From Verrucomicrobiota bacterium (lineage in GTDB: Bacteria; Verrucomicrobiota; Verrucomicrobiia; Limisphaerales; PALSA-1396), in NCBI GenBank assembly GCA_016200005.1, contig JACQFP010000062.1, positions 20,627 through 84,626 of the forward strand: a DNA stretch of 64,000 nucleotides. The letters run 5' to 3'. The position numbers and the translations under genes were made by a program. The notes beneath the pieces are model-generated. The model was not told the DNA's origin. It worked only from the letters and a program-made list of their open reading frames with translations, and made no database searches. This document shows positions 9,265 to 19,700 of this stretch, one piece after another. Within the stretch, counting starts at the first letter, position 1. The number at the start of each line of letters is the position of its first letter.

Positions 9265-9711
9265 TCATTTTTGCGTTTCGTTGAGTGAGTAGAATGGGCT
9301 GAGCGCCGCCGACCAGAAGCGTCGCCAAAAGCGGCGACGGCGCATCGCCCCGCGGCAGTGCGCGCAGACGGTGATGGCGCAGTCAGTTAAATCCACCTGG
9401 TGGGCGTGAAGCAGACAAAGACCGACATTGCACGAGGCGCAGCGACGAAAACACTCCTCGCAAGACACATTGAAGCAACCATCCTCCCCACAACATCCAC
9501 CGCGCTTGCGTTCAGTGCTGTGACAACAGTGATAATAAAAGTCGGGGATCCAGACCTTCTGAACCACAGCACCCTCGGGTGACAGAACAACCGTCCTGCG
9601 GTATTCCAATCGATCGTAAAGATGGCCGGCCTTGTCCCGGCATTGCCGTTCGAGTTGGTCCTCGCGCAAGGGGACTTGCGGGTCAGCTTGATTTTGATCG
9701 TTCGTGTTCAT
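9265..9711 (-). CDS. Cys-rich putative zinc-binding protein, 148 aa
   Basis: Between about residues 62 and 120 the protein has a dense array of Cys and His: YYHCCHSTE, GGCCGEDGCFNVSCEECFRRCASCNVG, then CLLHAH, and finally TVCAHCRGAMRRRR. The spacing suggests two or more treble-clef or B-box-like zinc sites. The C-terminus is Arg-rich and then aromatic, and might associate with a membrane. It is directly upstream of the ATPase gene (6-base gap). It could be an adaptor or nucleic-acid-binding subunit; the family is not recognised. Confidence 0.6.
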   Translation of the reverse strand: MNTNDQNQADPQVPLREDQLERQCRDKAGHLYDRLEYRRTVVLSPEGAVVQKVWIPDFYYHCCHSTERKRGGCCGEDGCFNVSCEECFRRCASCNVGLCLLHAHQVDLTDCAITVCAHCRGAMRRRRFWRRFWSAALSPFYSLNETQK

Positions 9712-9730
9712 GGTGTGTGGTGTGCTGCGG

Positions 9731-9907
9731 TTACCATGGCGCTGAAAACAGGGTGCGGTTCAGAAACCTCAGGAAGAACCAGCAAACCTTGCCCGTGATG
9801 CAGATCGAGGTGAGCGATAAAAATATCGCATTGACGAACAAGGCGCCACGCACCGTGAAGGTCAGCTTTTCCGTCCAGCGGTCGATATCTTTCAATTTCC
9901 AAGACAT
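9731..9907 (-). CDS. Small membrane protein, 58 aa
   Basis: This frame starts at an ATG (complement 9905-9907) and ends at TAA (9731-9733). The peptide begins MSWKLKDIDRWTEKL, an amphipathic charged helix. A hydrophobic span follows (GALFVNAIFLSLTSICI) and then a second aromatic stretch (VCWFFLRFL). A longer overlapping frame in another phase starts at a GTG at 9923, but its product has no coherent hydrophobic or helical pattern, so this frame is the better candidate. It sits between the 158-aa gene and the Cys-rich gene, and short intergenic distances fit one operon. It would be the third small membrane protein of this operon. Confidence 0.5.
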   Translation of the reverse strand: MSWKLKDIDRWTEKLTFTVRGALFVNAIFLSLTSICITGKVCWFFLRFLNRTLFSAPW

Positions 9908-9919
9908 ATGAGGTTAATT

Positions 9920-10396
9920 TCACGGAGCTATGGATTTTCTAACGATTGTAACCAGCGGCTGCGTCGACGTCCGTGCATGGTCCGGCGTGACTCGTGATGC
10001 GCTTTGCAGGATTCCGCCTGCTCGCGCACTGGAATGCTTCTGACCGTCACGCCAAGCGTTTATTATTGTTGGCCACCCATCAATCCAAGCGGGGATTTTG
10101 TGATTCTGTGGGCATTGAATAGCTGCCATGGCTTGACCGCTACTATCGAAGCGATTCACCTCCCACGTTTGACCGGCATAAACTATTGTTACGTCAACAT
10201 GCTCTTCGCGATGATTCACGAGGACGGCAACTCGCATTGGGGTGCCTGTATCCGACGTGCCCGGAGACAGGCAGGATTGTGTCGGATGATTTGGTTTGCG
10301 CCGCTCTTTAGATCGTTGGCGGCCCATGTCTGGCTTGCCGGGTCGTTTGTCAGTTCGAACCGGCGTGATGTGTGATATGTGGTTTAGTTTTTTCAT
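9920..10396 (-). CDS. Hypothetical protein, 158 aa
   Basis: The first 53 residues are basic and look disordered. A compact beta-rich core begins at a Met near residue 54 (MRVAVLVNHREEHVD) and includes TIVYAGQTWEVNRFD and WIDGWPTIINAWRDG. The internal Met may be the true start. The ATG overlaps the upstream stop by four bases (ATGA). I do not recognise the family. It is a member of the ATPase operon by spacing. Confidence 0.45.
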   Translation of the reverse strand: MKKLNHISHITPVRTDKRPGKPDMGRQRSKERRKPNHPTQSCLSPGTSDTGTPMRVAVLVNHREEHVDVTIVYAGQTWEVNRFDSSGQAMAAIQCPQNHKIPAWIDGWPTIINAWRDGQKHSSARAGGILQSASRVTPDHARTSTQPLVTIVRKSIAP

Positions 10397-10647
10397 ATTT
10401 TTAAGTGAGTGATTTGTGATGAATGATAGGGAAGACTTGGTGCCACATGGTTTCCGGTCATCCTTGCGGCTTTAGGTGCTGTGATGCAGGAGAAGAAAAG
10501 AAGGCATGCGAGAATCACGCGGAGCGTCCGGGCAGAAAGCGAGGCGATGGACCAGGCGGTAGGGCGGACAAAGGTACGGACGGACGACTCAACTGGACGA
10601 TCAACTGGACTCGCGGTGACCAATGGCATTTGTACGATCACTTCCAT
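10393..10647 (-). CDS. Hypothetical small protein, 84 aa, possible first gene of operon
   Basis: This ATG-started frame contains one hydrophobic segment, LRVILACLLFFSCI (about residues 43-56), preceded by Arg, which could be a membrane anchor. Its stop overlaps the next ATG by four bases, which is the main reason to accept it. Composition is Ser/Pro/Arg-rich and no family is recognised. If real, it opens the operon that runs down to 3.94 kb. Confidence 0.35.
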   Translation of the reverse strand: MEVIVQMPLVTASPVDRPVESSVRTFVRPTAWSIASLSARTLRVILACLLFFSCITAPKAARMTGNHVAPSLPYHSSQITHLKI

Positions 10648-10768
10648 AATAATAAAAAAGCTGGCGCTACTATAGGGCCGCCGAACGCGTTGAATACGGG
10701 TGCTGGTTGGGGGATGCCGGGCGATTTTTCGAGGAATTGAGAACGTTCATGGGAATAACATCGAAATT

Positions 10769-11323
10769 TCATGCTGGTAGTGCGCAACGTTGGGAATTCG
10801 TGGGAATCCCAACTTTAGCGTTGACGGTGAGGAGGAACTGTTCCCGGTAATGATCGTGGACTTTCTCGTCCCAGACTTCAATCGTGCGACCGGCGCACAC
10901 GAGGACCTCATCCTTCAACCCAGCGCGTGCAACGGATCGCGCTGAAAAGCCAATGCGGTGCTTGGCGTCTATCCGGACGGGTTCTGAATTGCGGATAAAC
11001 TCCTCAACAAAGTGTTCACAGCCGAACTTGGCGAGTGTCGCGCGTGTCTCGTCCAAGTATTCGTACCAGACCTCGTACGGCACGAGCACGAGTTGGCCCT
11101 CAAGACCCAATGTAACTCTGACAAGCTGTGAAAGGCCGTGAAATGATTTAAAAAAAGATTTTGGCAGCCGAAGGCGATTTGTCTTTTTACCATAACTATC
11201 TGTTTCGCGAAAGCTGACGATTTCAGGGCTGCCCTCCGCCAAACGGCGACGGAACTCTTGCAGCGTCAGTCTAGTCCCGTTCAGGCGTTTTAGCTTCTGG
11301 CACCTTGTAGTTCTGTGTGGCAT
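10769..11323 (-). CDS. Orphan MraZ-like DNA-binding protein (two SpoVT/AbrB-type domains)
   Basis: The ATG at 11323 is preferred; an upstream ATG at 11383 adds 20 residues. Two MraZ-type beta domains are visible. The first runs from LRLPKSFFKSF through LVLVPYEVWYEYLDE. The second runs from RIDAKHRIGFSARSVARAGL through GRTIEVWDEKVHDHYREQ, and closely follows the MraZ pattern (D-x-K-x-R-I, then a helix, then IEVW). MraZ normally regulates the division and cell-wall cluster next to mraW; none of those genes is here, so this is an orphan paralogue. It is transcribed divergently from the gene at 11.84 kb and may regulate local genes. The DNA-binding call is good; the target is inference. Confidence 0.65.
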   Translation of the reverse strand: MPHRTTRCQKLKRLNGTRLTLQEFRRRLAEGSPEIVSFRETDSYGKKTNRLRLPKSFFKSFHGLSQLVRVTLGLEGQLVLVPYEVWYEYLDETRATLAKFGCEHFVEEFIRNSEPVRIDAKHRIGFSARSVARAGLKDEVLVCAGRTIEVWDEKVHDHYREQFLLTVNAKVGIPTNSQRCALPA

Positions 11324-11383
11324 TCTAAACGTTAAGAGTTGAGGGTGATCGTGTTGGCGGAAAGCCAAAGGTCGTTTTGGCAA

Positions 11384-11838
11384 GATTGGTGCGACGTATT
11401 AGGTTGTGTCATTGTATTGCGGCATGTCGCGAGCTGGCCGATCGCAAATAATGTCAAGGATATGAAGGTCGCGAAACCTGCAGAAGGGACGTTGGGGCGA
11501 GCATCGCCGAACCATCGGTGGGCGCAGGAGATGATTTCTTCAGCGGAGGAATCGGCGGGCTGCAAGCGACAATGTGGTGGTCGGGATCCGCCCAAGCAGG
11601 TGACAAGGACTTCGCAGATCCACGCTTGAGGCGGTAGACGGAGTTTCCATAAGGGCACGACGATCCTTCGCAGCAGCAAGGCCGACACTCGATTGGGTAA
11701 TACTATCCCGCCCAGAGACCGTATTTGATTCTTTCTCTTCACGGTTTCAATATCAGCGCTTCTGGCCCGTTTCCTCGTAAATTGCTTTTGACAGAACGTG
11801 TTAATTGAGGCTCAGTTAAGCCTCAATAAAGGTCCCGT
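11384..11838. other. Divergent intergenic region without a convincing gene
   Basis: About 455 bases separate the MraZ-like gene (minus) from the 391-aa gene (plus). A 136-codon minus-strand frame crosses part of it, but its product is rich in Cys, Pro, Arg and Thr with no regular secondary-structure pattern. The interval should hold the two divergent promoters. A TTGACA hexamer occurs at 11788-11793, but no good -10 box is correctly spaced from it. Confidence 0.4.
11804..11827. promoter_or_regulatory. 9-bp inverted repeat just upstream of the 391-aa gene
   Basis: ATTGAGGCT at 11804-11812 and AGCCTCAAT at 11819-11827 are perfect complements with a 6-base spacer. The repeat ends 11 bases before the ATG at 11839. 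It could be an operator, for example for the divergently encoded MraZ-like protein, or an mRNA hairpin occluding the ribosome site. Confidence 0.55.
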
Positions 11839-13014
11839 ATGCTTGAGAAACCTCGGAACAGATTTGAAGTGGATATCGAGAGGCATACTCTGAAGCTCAG
11901 AAGCGATTTGTCAGCAGCCGAAGGCTGGGCTAACAAAGAGATCCTAATTCAGTTCGATACTTCCTACCCCGAGTTCCACCTGGGTCTAATCGCCTTGGTG
12001 GCGCGTGAATCCAAGCGACAGTCGAGTCTGCATCACTCTGTTCCGTTTGCGGCTATCCGCAAAGAAGTCGAAATCCTCAACCGGTGCCCCTGTCTCAAGA
12101 ACAGGACAAAGCTTGTTTCACAGTCCCCTAGCGCGGCGCTCTACCGCTATTTCCGGAACGGGATTGACCTTGAGAACGATGACCTCAAGATCCTTCTGGA
12201 GAATGTTCGCCAAGGTCTAGACACAATACCGGCCAGTTTACGGTCTTCGCTCAAAGACATTGTACGGTCGCAGGGAGCACCGCCGGAGCGTGTGCGTTAC
12301 GATATGCGTGGCTTGCTTGCCCTTGGGTTGAAGCCCACGGACATCGCCGAGCGTAGTTTTGAGAAATTGGAGCAGTTTTTAGTGGATCTCGAGCATCGCT
12401 CACGCGGCTTTAGCTGCGCTGAGGTTCTCAAACCGCCTGAACGGATGCTGCTGGACACTTGCCATACCCTTGGGATTTCCGGTGTGAGCGAGGCCGGATT
12501 GTCTAGGGCGGAATTGCGATTCGGTACGGCGAAGGAGATTCGTATTCTGGCTTTCACTGCTTTGGGACTTATTAGAAGCAGTCAGCAAGTACTGGCCACT
12601 GCTGTATCGGCAGGCGCAACTATTCGTGTGATTCTAGCAGATCCAAAGTCCCGCATATTTGAATCCAGTGCGAGGATGACGTTCCGAGAGTCGTACCCTA
12701 GGAGCCCGTCCAATGCTATCAAGGAGACTGAATCGCGCCTGAAACAAATCGTGCCACGGTCAGGCGCACGTTCGAGTTCCGGTCGATCAGGTTGCATTTA
12801 CCTTGGGCACTTCGACAGCGAGTTTCGATGTTTTCTGACGATTTGCGACGATTCATGGGGATGGCTCACTTTGCACTTGCCCCCCAAGGATTCGATCGCG
12901 ACCCCATCTTTTGAGTTGGTGCATGGCAAACTCCTCAACGACTGCATCTCTTATTTCGACAATTTGTGGAAGCTTCTCGAAAAAAGGAAGAAGATCAGGA
13001 AGCTCAAAGGCTAG
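11839..13014 (+). CDS. 391-aa protein with PLD-like/DUF5919-type C-terminus
   Basis: The N-terminal two thirds are mostly helical and not recognised. From about residue 230 there is an alternating pattern: KEIRILAFTALGLI, a helix, then AGATIRVILADPKS. This is the first strand-helix-strand of phospholipase-D-like or DUF5919-type domains that often lack the HKD motif. The end of the protein (ATPSFELVHGKLLNDCIS...FDNLWKLLE) matches the usual closure of that domain, where a long helix follows a strand reading the substrate. Such domains are common C-terminal modules in stress and defence regulators. The product appears cytosolic. It is transcribed away from the MraZ-like gene. Confidence 0.5.
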   Translation: MLEKPRNRFEVDIERHTLKLRSDLSAAEGWANKEILIQFDTSYPEFHLGLIALVARESKRQSSLHHSVPFAAIRKEVEILNRCPCLKNRTKLVSQSPSAALYRYFRNGIDLENDDLKILLENVRQGLDTIPASLRSSLKDIVRSQGAPPERVRYDMRGLLALGLKPTDIAERSFEKLEQFLVDLEHRSRGFSCAEVLKPPERMLLDTCHTLGISGVSEAGLSRAELRFGTAKEIRILAFTALGLIRSSQQVLATAVSAGATIRVILADPKSRIFESSARMTFRESYPRSPSNAIKETESRLKQIVPRSGARSSSGRSGCIYLGHFDSEFRCFLTICDDSWGWLTLHLPPKDSIATPSFELVHGKLLNDCISYFDNLWKLLEKRKKIRKLKG

Positions 13015-13147
13015 ACCATAAACCTGACTATCAACTGCTCACGCACAGCCTCGGAAGTGATGAGCTGGGTGCCCGACATCAGCGTGGACATTGGTCCTGA
13101 GTAGTAGCACCACGATCAGATTCATAGGACCAGCGATCGACTGCGTC

Positions 13148-13354
13148 ATGGACGCCGTCAGCTTCCTCGAACAGCACTGCGATCTGGCCGTCCAGCTTGA
13201 AATTGTTCCGGCGCTCTGGAAGGTCGTGAGCCTCGATGGCGAGATCGATGCGGTATTCACCGACGCGGAGATCGTCAACTTCGCACAGGGCGAACGCGAC
13301 CTGCTGGCGGTGAACGAGCCGTGGAGCCGCTGGAAGAGGGAGGGTGCGTCATGA
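13148..13354 (+). CDS. Small hypothetical protein, 68 aa
   Basis: The frame starts at ATG 13148 (an upstream start at 13091 is possible) and ends at TGA 13352-13354. The product is acidic and well-mixed in composition (FLEQHCDLAVQLEIVPALWK, EIVNFAQGERDLL), as expected for a folded small protein. Its stop overlaps the ATG of the following interrupted frame by four bases, suggesting a former two-gene unit. No family is recognised. Confidence 0.4.
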   Translation: MDAVSFLEQHCDLAVQLEIVPALWKVVSLDGEIDAVFTDAEIVNFAQGERDLLAVNEPWSRWKREGAS

Positions 13355-13479
13355 AATAGCAACCGATTGACACAGTCGAGTGGGCGATCCGCTTTTTGCG
13401 AATCCTGGATGTGGCAGTACGGATGGATGTGCGCGGCGTCACGCTGGGCAACGATGAGATTGAGCTATGCTGCCCGTGA
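13351..13479 (+). pseudogene. Short frame with amber codon at position 3
   Basis: After ATG-AAA comes TAG, then 39 further sense codons in the same frame to TGA at 13477-13479. The peptide after the TAG (QPIDTVEWAIRFLRILDVAV, then RGVTLGNDEIELCCP) has a normal protein-like composition, and its ATG overlaps the upstream stop as ATGA. A single C-to-T change (CAG to TAG) would explain it. It is either a recently inactivated small gene or a chance frame. Confidence 0.35.
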
Positions 13480-13794
13480 CCCAAACAGTGATCCGGCCTT
13501 TGGGCCGTGGGGTTTGTGTTGAGCTGATGCTGGTAGAGAGAGGATAAGAATGGCCCGGAACATTGATATACGCCAAGGACTTACAAGGTTCGTTCAGGTT
13601 TGTTCTGAGGTTTATTCTGCCCGGTTTCCCGTCGCACCTCTTCCGGTGTAATTGCACGCAGCTCACAGCGAGGGGACAGCAGTGTTTGTTTTATCAGCGG
13701 TCACTTGGTGATTGGTTGCCGATGGGTTGCGTATGTTGAGTCCACTGAATGGGAAGTGGCGTCATAGCCTTTACGGCCGCGATAATGCGGATAA
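13480..13794. other. Intergenic region, no gene seen
   Basis: About 315 bases lie between the interrupted small frame and the large secreted protein. A 75-codon minus-strand frame here has poor coding character. It presumably holds the promoter and leader of the 2028-aa gene; I see no clear motif. Confidence 0.4.
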
Positions 13795-16700
13795 ATGGCT
13801 TGCTTCCGAGAACAAAGTTGGCAGGCTGCCATGAGCACCAACTTGCATTCGATGAATGCCCTTAAAGCAAATAGCTTGGCGGGATTCGAACGCGGACGTC
13901 AGCCTAGGCGCGCATCCGAAACGACGAAGGGAGCGAGCTTTACCCTGTTGTGCGCAGCAGTTGGTCTGAGCCTGCTTCTCTCGCCGCAGGATGCGCAATG
14001 TCAGAATGGTGGAATCTCCTGGGGACACGACCTGGTTTACTGGTTCGACGCCCAAGATCGGAATATCAGATCAAACCGGTTTGATCTCAACAATTACCCA
14101 CCGGATGCTACGGTTACCGCCTCGATCGACGCATGGACTGTTCCTGATCTATATTTTTATTCGTTCGATCCTTTTTCGGATTTGAGAATCCATTCCTACA
14201 CATACAGCCCGAGAGTTTGGGTTTATCACCAGAACAAGGGCTATGACCTCGCAGATGATTTCGTCACGGCAACGGTCTGGTGGAGAACGTCGCCGTGGCC
14301 GCCATGCGACGACGTACCAGGCATCTGCGTTAATGTAGTCTACACTATGCTTGAAAAAATTCTCATCGACGGCTTACCTACGCCGGAAATGGCAGGACCG
14401 TATCGAGGAGACGTAACCGCTTTCAGTGAAAACCATCTCCGCGCTGACCCGGAATACCATTGGGGTTTCGAAGCGATTGTCCGGCGCATCTCGCCCGGAC
14501 ATTTGCGTGATCCCGATAATTCCATTTCTAATTGGACGGCCGCGTCAGACATAATCGTCGGAGACATCGCACAGGTAAACTATGCACTCCATCTGCAAGC
14601 CATCACGAATGCCCTGCAGTCCGGGAAAACGCTGGTTGTCAATCACGGCACCTATACAAATTTACTGTCAGATCTGCAGGCCGCCGCGCAAAGCGAACAG
14701 GCCTACCTGCTGGCCGATCCCGTGGGCGAATATGCTGACGAGGGATATGTGGATAGGTGGCATAAGGTTGAACCTTTTGAAGTTCATTTCACAGATGTGC
14801 TAAACGGCAGGGTCATTGACGGGTCGTGGCTGACGCAGGACTGGAAACTCGGTTGGTACGGCCGGTTTGCTTACGGAAGCATTCACCCAGTCGGCCAATA
14901 CCGGGACTTGGCACGGGTGTTCAATCGATTGGTCAGGAACACACCGCCTCCACCTGCCCCTCTAGCACCCTTCGTCACGTTGGCGACGCCCGACCATCAA
15001 ACGATATTCCTGGATCCTCCGGCAACGATTATGTTGCGGGCCTATTCGACGACCAGCAATCAGGTCGTGAAAGTTGAGTATTACCAGGACGACGTGAAGA
15101 TCGGCGAAGACTATGCATGGCCTTATGCTCTGATTGTGAACGAGCTTGGAATTGGAAATTACACCTTTCGCGCCGTGGTCACGGATACATCAGGGATGAT
15201 GGTTTCCAATTCCCTGCAGATAATCGTAGATACAAATATTGCACCCACGGCTGAACTCACCGGTCCGACAAACGGAGCCGTGTTCGGGCCGTTTGCGAAC
15301 ATCGCGCTGAACGCAAGTGCCACCGATGCTAATGGCAGCGTGGCTCAAGTTGCTTTTTACGCCGGTACAAATTTACTGCGCGTGCTAACGAACGGTTCTT
15401 TCGGAATGGCGTGGAGCAACATGATTGCAGGCAACTACTCTTTGAAGGCTGTAGCGACCGACAATTATGGCGTCAGCACAACTTCGGCCCCGGTGGTCAT
15501 AACGGTTGAGTCTGCAGTTGCATACGTCAGCCCTGCCGGCTCGGATGCTAACAATGGCTTGTCTTGGGAAACTGCTAAGCGGACCGTTCAAGCCGGAATC
15601 GATGCCCTCGCTGTGCCTGGTGGAGAAGTTTGGGTGGCGGCAGGCATATACCAAGAGAATCTCAATCCCCGTCCTCTAATCACCCTGTACGGTGGATTTG
15701 CCGGGAATGAAACCAATCGAACCGACAGAAACTGGACTGCCAACGAGACCGTCTTGGATGGTGCAACGAACGGAAGCGTTGTGGAGTTTGTCAACACCGG
15801 TTCAACCCTGTCTCGCATCGACGGTTTCACGATCCGCAACGGAAATGCCGCCAAGGGAGGAGGCATCTACTGTTCGAACGCGGCCCCGGTCATCGCGAAC
15901 AACAAGATCATCCTCAATACCGGTTCTGGAATCTTTTGTGACTATGCCGAGTCAACCATCACCAACAACTTGATCGCCACAAATAACCCAGTCGCGAATT
16001 GTGGCGACTTCAATTTTTGTGGCGCCGGGATTTCCTGCAGTAATTCTGCGCCCGAAGTGAACGGCAACCTGATTGTCGGTAATGGAGGCGACGGCATTAG
16101 CTGCTGGTATGGCACCGCGAAAATCGTGAACAACGTGATTACGGACAACTCCGGCAGCGGGGTTCATGGTGTGCTCTCTTCGCCCCTGGTTTCTAACAAC
16201 CGAATCGAACGGAACAGTGGGAGCTTTGGTGGAGGCATTGTCTTCTGGGGCGGCAATGGGAGTGATTCTCGACCCATGATTGCGAACAACTTGATTTTGT
16301 CCAACAGCGCATCTAGTGGTGGAGGGATCGCGCTGATATGGTCGCAAGGAATGATCGCGAATAACACGATTGTGTCGAACGCGGCTGGGTTTATTGGAGG
16401 TGGTGTTTACACATTCTCGTCGTACGTGCAGTTGAAGAATAACATAATCGCCTTCAACGGGCCCGCATCCGGAATCTCCGTCAGGGGAGTGGCTGGACCC
16501 GAATCTGCGCGAAACTGCGTATTTGACAATAATCCTGAGAACTATGACGCGACGGATGGCCCGACGGACATAATTGCGGCTCCACAGTTTGTGGATATGG
16601 CGAATGGCGATTTTCACTTGTTGGCGACCTCTCCCTGCATTGATGCCGGCATTGACGCATTAGTGCACGGTCCGAAACAGGATACATCTATTTATCTTGT

Positions 16701-19700
16701 ACCTGACCGCGACATGGATGGCGAAACAAGAATTTCTGGTCCGCACGTGGACATTGGCGCCGATGAATTCTTCGTCGCGATCACCAACACGGCGCCAACA
16801 CTGGATGCCATCGCTGACCTGACAATAAACGAAGACGCGGGCTCGCAAACGGTCAATCTTACCGGCATTACGTCCGGTGCGACCAATGAAAACCAAGTCC
16901 TGACTGTGACCGCAACCGCGAGCAATCCGTCCCTCGTTCCCAATCCCGCCGTGAGCTACAGCAACCCAAACAGCGCGGGCACGCTAACGTTCACACTTCC
17001 CCCCAACGCAAATGGCACAGCCACCATTACCGTAACGGTCCATGACGGCGGCGGAACCGCAAGCGACGGACAGGATACGTTCAGTCGATCGTTCCTTGTC
17101 ACGGTGAATCCGGTCAACGACCTTCCGACAATCTCGCGGCTGCCAAACCGAACAATTTATGAAAACACCCCGACCCCGACGCTTCGATTCCGCGTGGGAG
17201 ATGTGGAGACACCTTTGAACGAATTGGTTGTTTCCGGCAGCTCTTCAAATACGAATCTGGTTCCCAACGAGAACATCATCTTGGGGGGGTCTGCGGACCG
17301 CCGTTGGTATCGAATCATCCCGGCGACGAATCAACTTGGCAGCACGGCGATCACGATCAGCGTGAGTGACGGTACCGGTACCGCAAGTTCAACTTTTGTC
17401 CTGACCGTGGAACCACAGAACCACGCGCCCATACTGCCGCTCGTCTTCGACTGGACGATCGACGAGTTGACCACGTTGACGGTGACAAATTCTGCCACCG
17501 ACGCCGAAAGCCCTGTTCTTACTTATTCGCTATTGGTTGCCCCGAGTGGGGCCAGCATCAGTACCAACGGTGTGATCACTTGGACGCCAACAGATGCCCA
17601 GGGTCCTGGCATTTACGTCATTACGACGCTCGTTACGGATGACGACGCGCTGCCATTAACTGCCATCAATACTTTTAAGGTTACCGTCAACGATCTCACG
17701 CCGACCGTGGTGATGGATTTGATGGATCCTTTTGCTTACGAGGATGGCCTGAACCAGGGTTTTGTACTGATTACCAGAATAGGTCAGACAAACGCGCCTC
17801 TTACAGTGAACTACACGGTTGGCGGCACGGCGAGCAACGGCATTGATTACGCGTTCCTCCCTGGTTCATTAGTCATCCCGGCCGGATCTGCATCCGCGGC
17901 ACTTTGGGTGGCACCGGTTGACGACACGGATGTGGAAGGCAACGAGTCAGCGATACTGACGCTTTTCACGAACGGAAGTTATTACGCTGGCTCGGCAAAT
18001 AGTGCCACAATCATCATTCAAGACAACGATTTCACGCCGACTGTGGTGATGGATTTGATTGATCCTATTGCTTACGAGAATGGCCCGAACCAGGGTTTTG
18101 TACTGATTACCAGAATAGGTCAGACAAACGCGCCTCTTACAGTGAACTACACGGTTGGCGGCACGGCGAGCAACGGCATTGATTACGCGTTTCTCCCTGG
18201 CTCATTAGTCATCCCCGCTGGATCTTCATCCGCAGCGCTCTGGGTGTCACCGGTCAACGACACGAATGTGGAAGGCAACGAGTCAGTGATACTGACGCTT
18301 TCCACGAACGGAAGTTATTACGCTGGCCCAGCAAATAGTGCCACAATCATTATTCAAGACAACGATTTTCCCCCACGTGATGTCAGGTTTGATTCCCCAA
18401 CCCGATTACTGGATGGCAGTGTGGGATTGAACCTCGCGGGTAATTCAGAACGCAGCTATTTCATTGAAGCCTCTTCCAATCTGCTGCACTGGGTTCCCTT
18501 GCTGACGACAAACGTAGATATAAACGGACACATACAGTTCAAAGATCTTGAAGCAACGAACTTCTCCAGCCGTTTCTACCGGGCTCGACTCTCCGCGAAC
18601 CTTTCTTTTGGGGGTAGCTTAATAGGTTGGTGGCCGGGAGAGGGAAACGCGAACGACAACGCGGGCACAAATCATGGCACGCTTCGGAATGGAACCACCT
18701 TCGCGGCCGGCGCAGTTGACCAGGCGTTTAGTTTTGATGGCGTTGACGATTTCGTTGAAATACCTGATAGCCCCCTTTGGGACTTCGGGACAAATGGCTT
18801 TTCAATTGCAATGTGGCTGAATTTTAGAACCGTTAAGAGCACAGTGATAATGGGCCAAAGTGTTGGCGAAGGGAACCAAAACAAGTGGCTTATTGAATAC
18901 GACCCTGCACCAGGACCCGGCCTACACTTTTATATCAACAGGGACACATTCGTTGAAGGGATATCCACGGTCCAAACGGACTTCATGCCAGTTGCGGGCC
19001 AATGGTATCACATAGTTGTCACTCGAAATGGAATCGCGTACAATCTTTTTATTGACGGAGCGATTGCTGCCACAGGGAACGATAGCAACTCGATCCCAAA
19101 TCCGAATTCCTTGCTCTACATCGGCCAGGCCGAATTTGCTCCGGGTGAATCGGCCCAATACATGGATGGGTTGATCGACGAAGTATCGATCTATAATCGC
19201 GTGCTTCCTCCGCAAGAAGTTTCACTACTTTACAACACCAGTCCTCTTGCATCCCTGAGGTCTGGCTTGATCGCCTATTACCCGTTCAACGGGAACGCGA
19301 ACGATGCCAGTGGGAACGGGTGGCACGGAACCTTTGTAAATGGCACCGCCATTTGTGCATCGGCCCCCGGCCCCGGCGAAGCCGCGTGTCTTGATGGAGT
19401 GGATGATTATCTGACCCTACCTGGTCAAGTGTTAAGCGGGATGCCGCAAGGTACGGTCTTCGCGTGGGTTTATCTTGACGAATACGAGCCTCCTGACCGA
19501 AGCACGCCTATTCTCTCAAAAGGAGACCAAAATTGGACAGATTTCGCCATTATGTTAGACCCGTCGCAAGGCGAAGTCCTTTACGCACTGATTGGAAACG
19601 AAACCATGGCAGGCAGCACCAGTATCCCGGTCGGAGCATGGGTTTCCGTCGCTTTCTCCTGGGATGGAGAACACTGGCGGCTCTATGCCAATGGCCAATT

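Noticed and set aside
9708..9923. 71-codon frame starting at GTG and overlapping genes on both sides
   Set aside because: The overlapping 58-codon ATG frame has a far more protein-like pattern (charged amphipathic start plus membrane span); the four-base overlaps of the GTG frame look coincidental.
11332..11742. 136-codon minus-strand frame in the divergent intergenic region
   Set aside because: Product is Cys/Pro/Thr/Arg-rich with no regular fold, and it overlaps the better-supported MraZ-like gene start.
11788..11816. TTGACA promoter for the 391-aa gene
   Set aside because: No acceptable -10 hexamer at 16-18 bases; kept only as a note.
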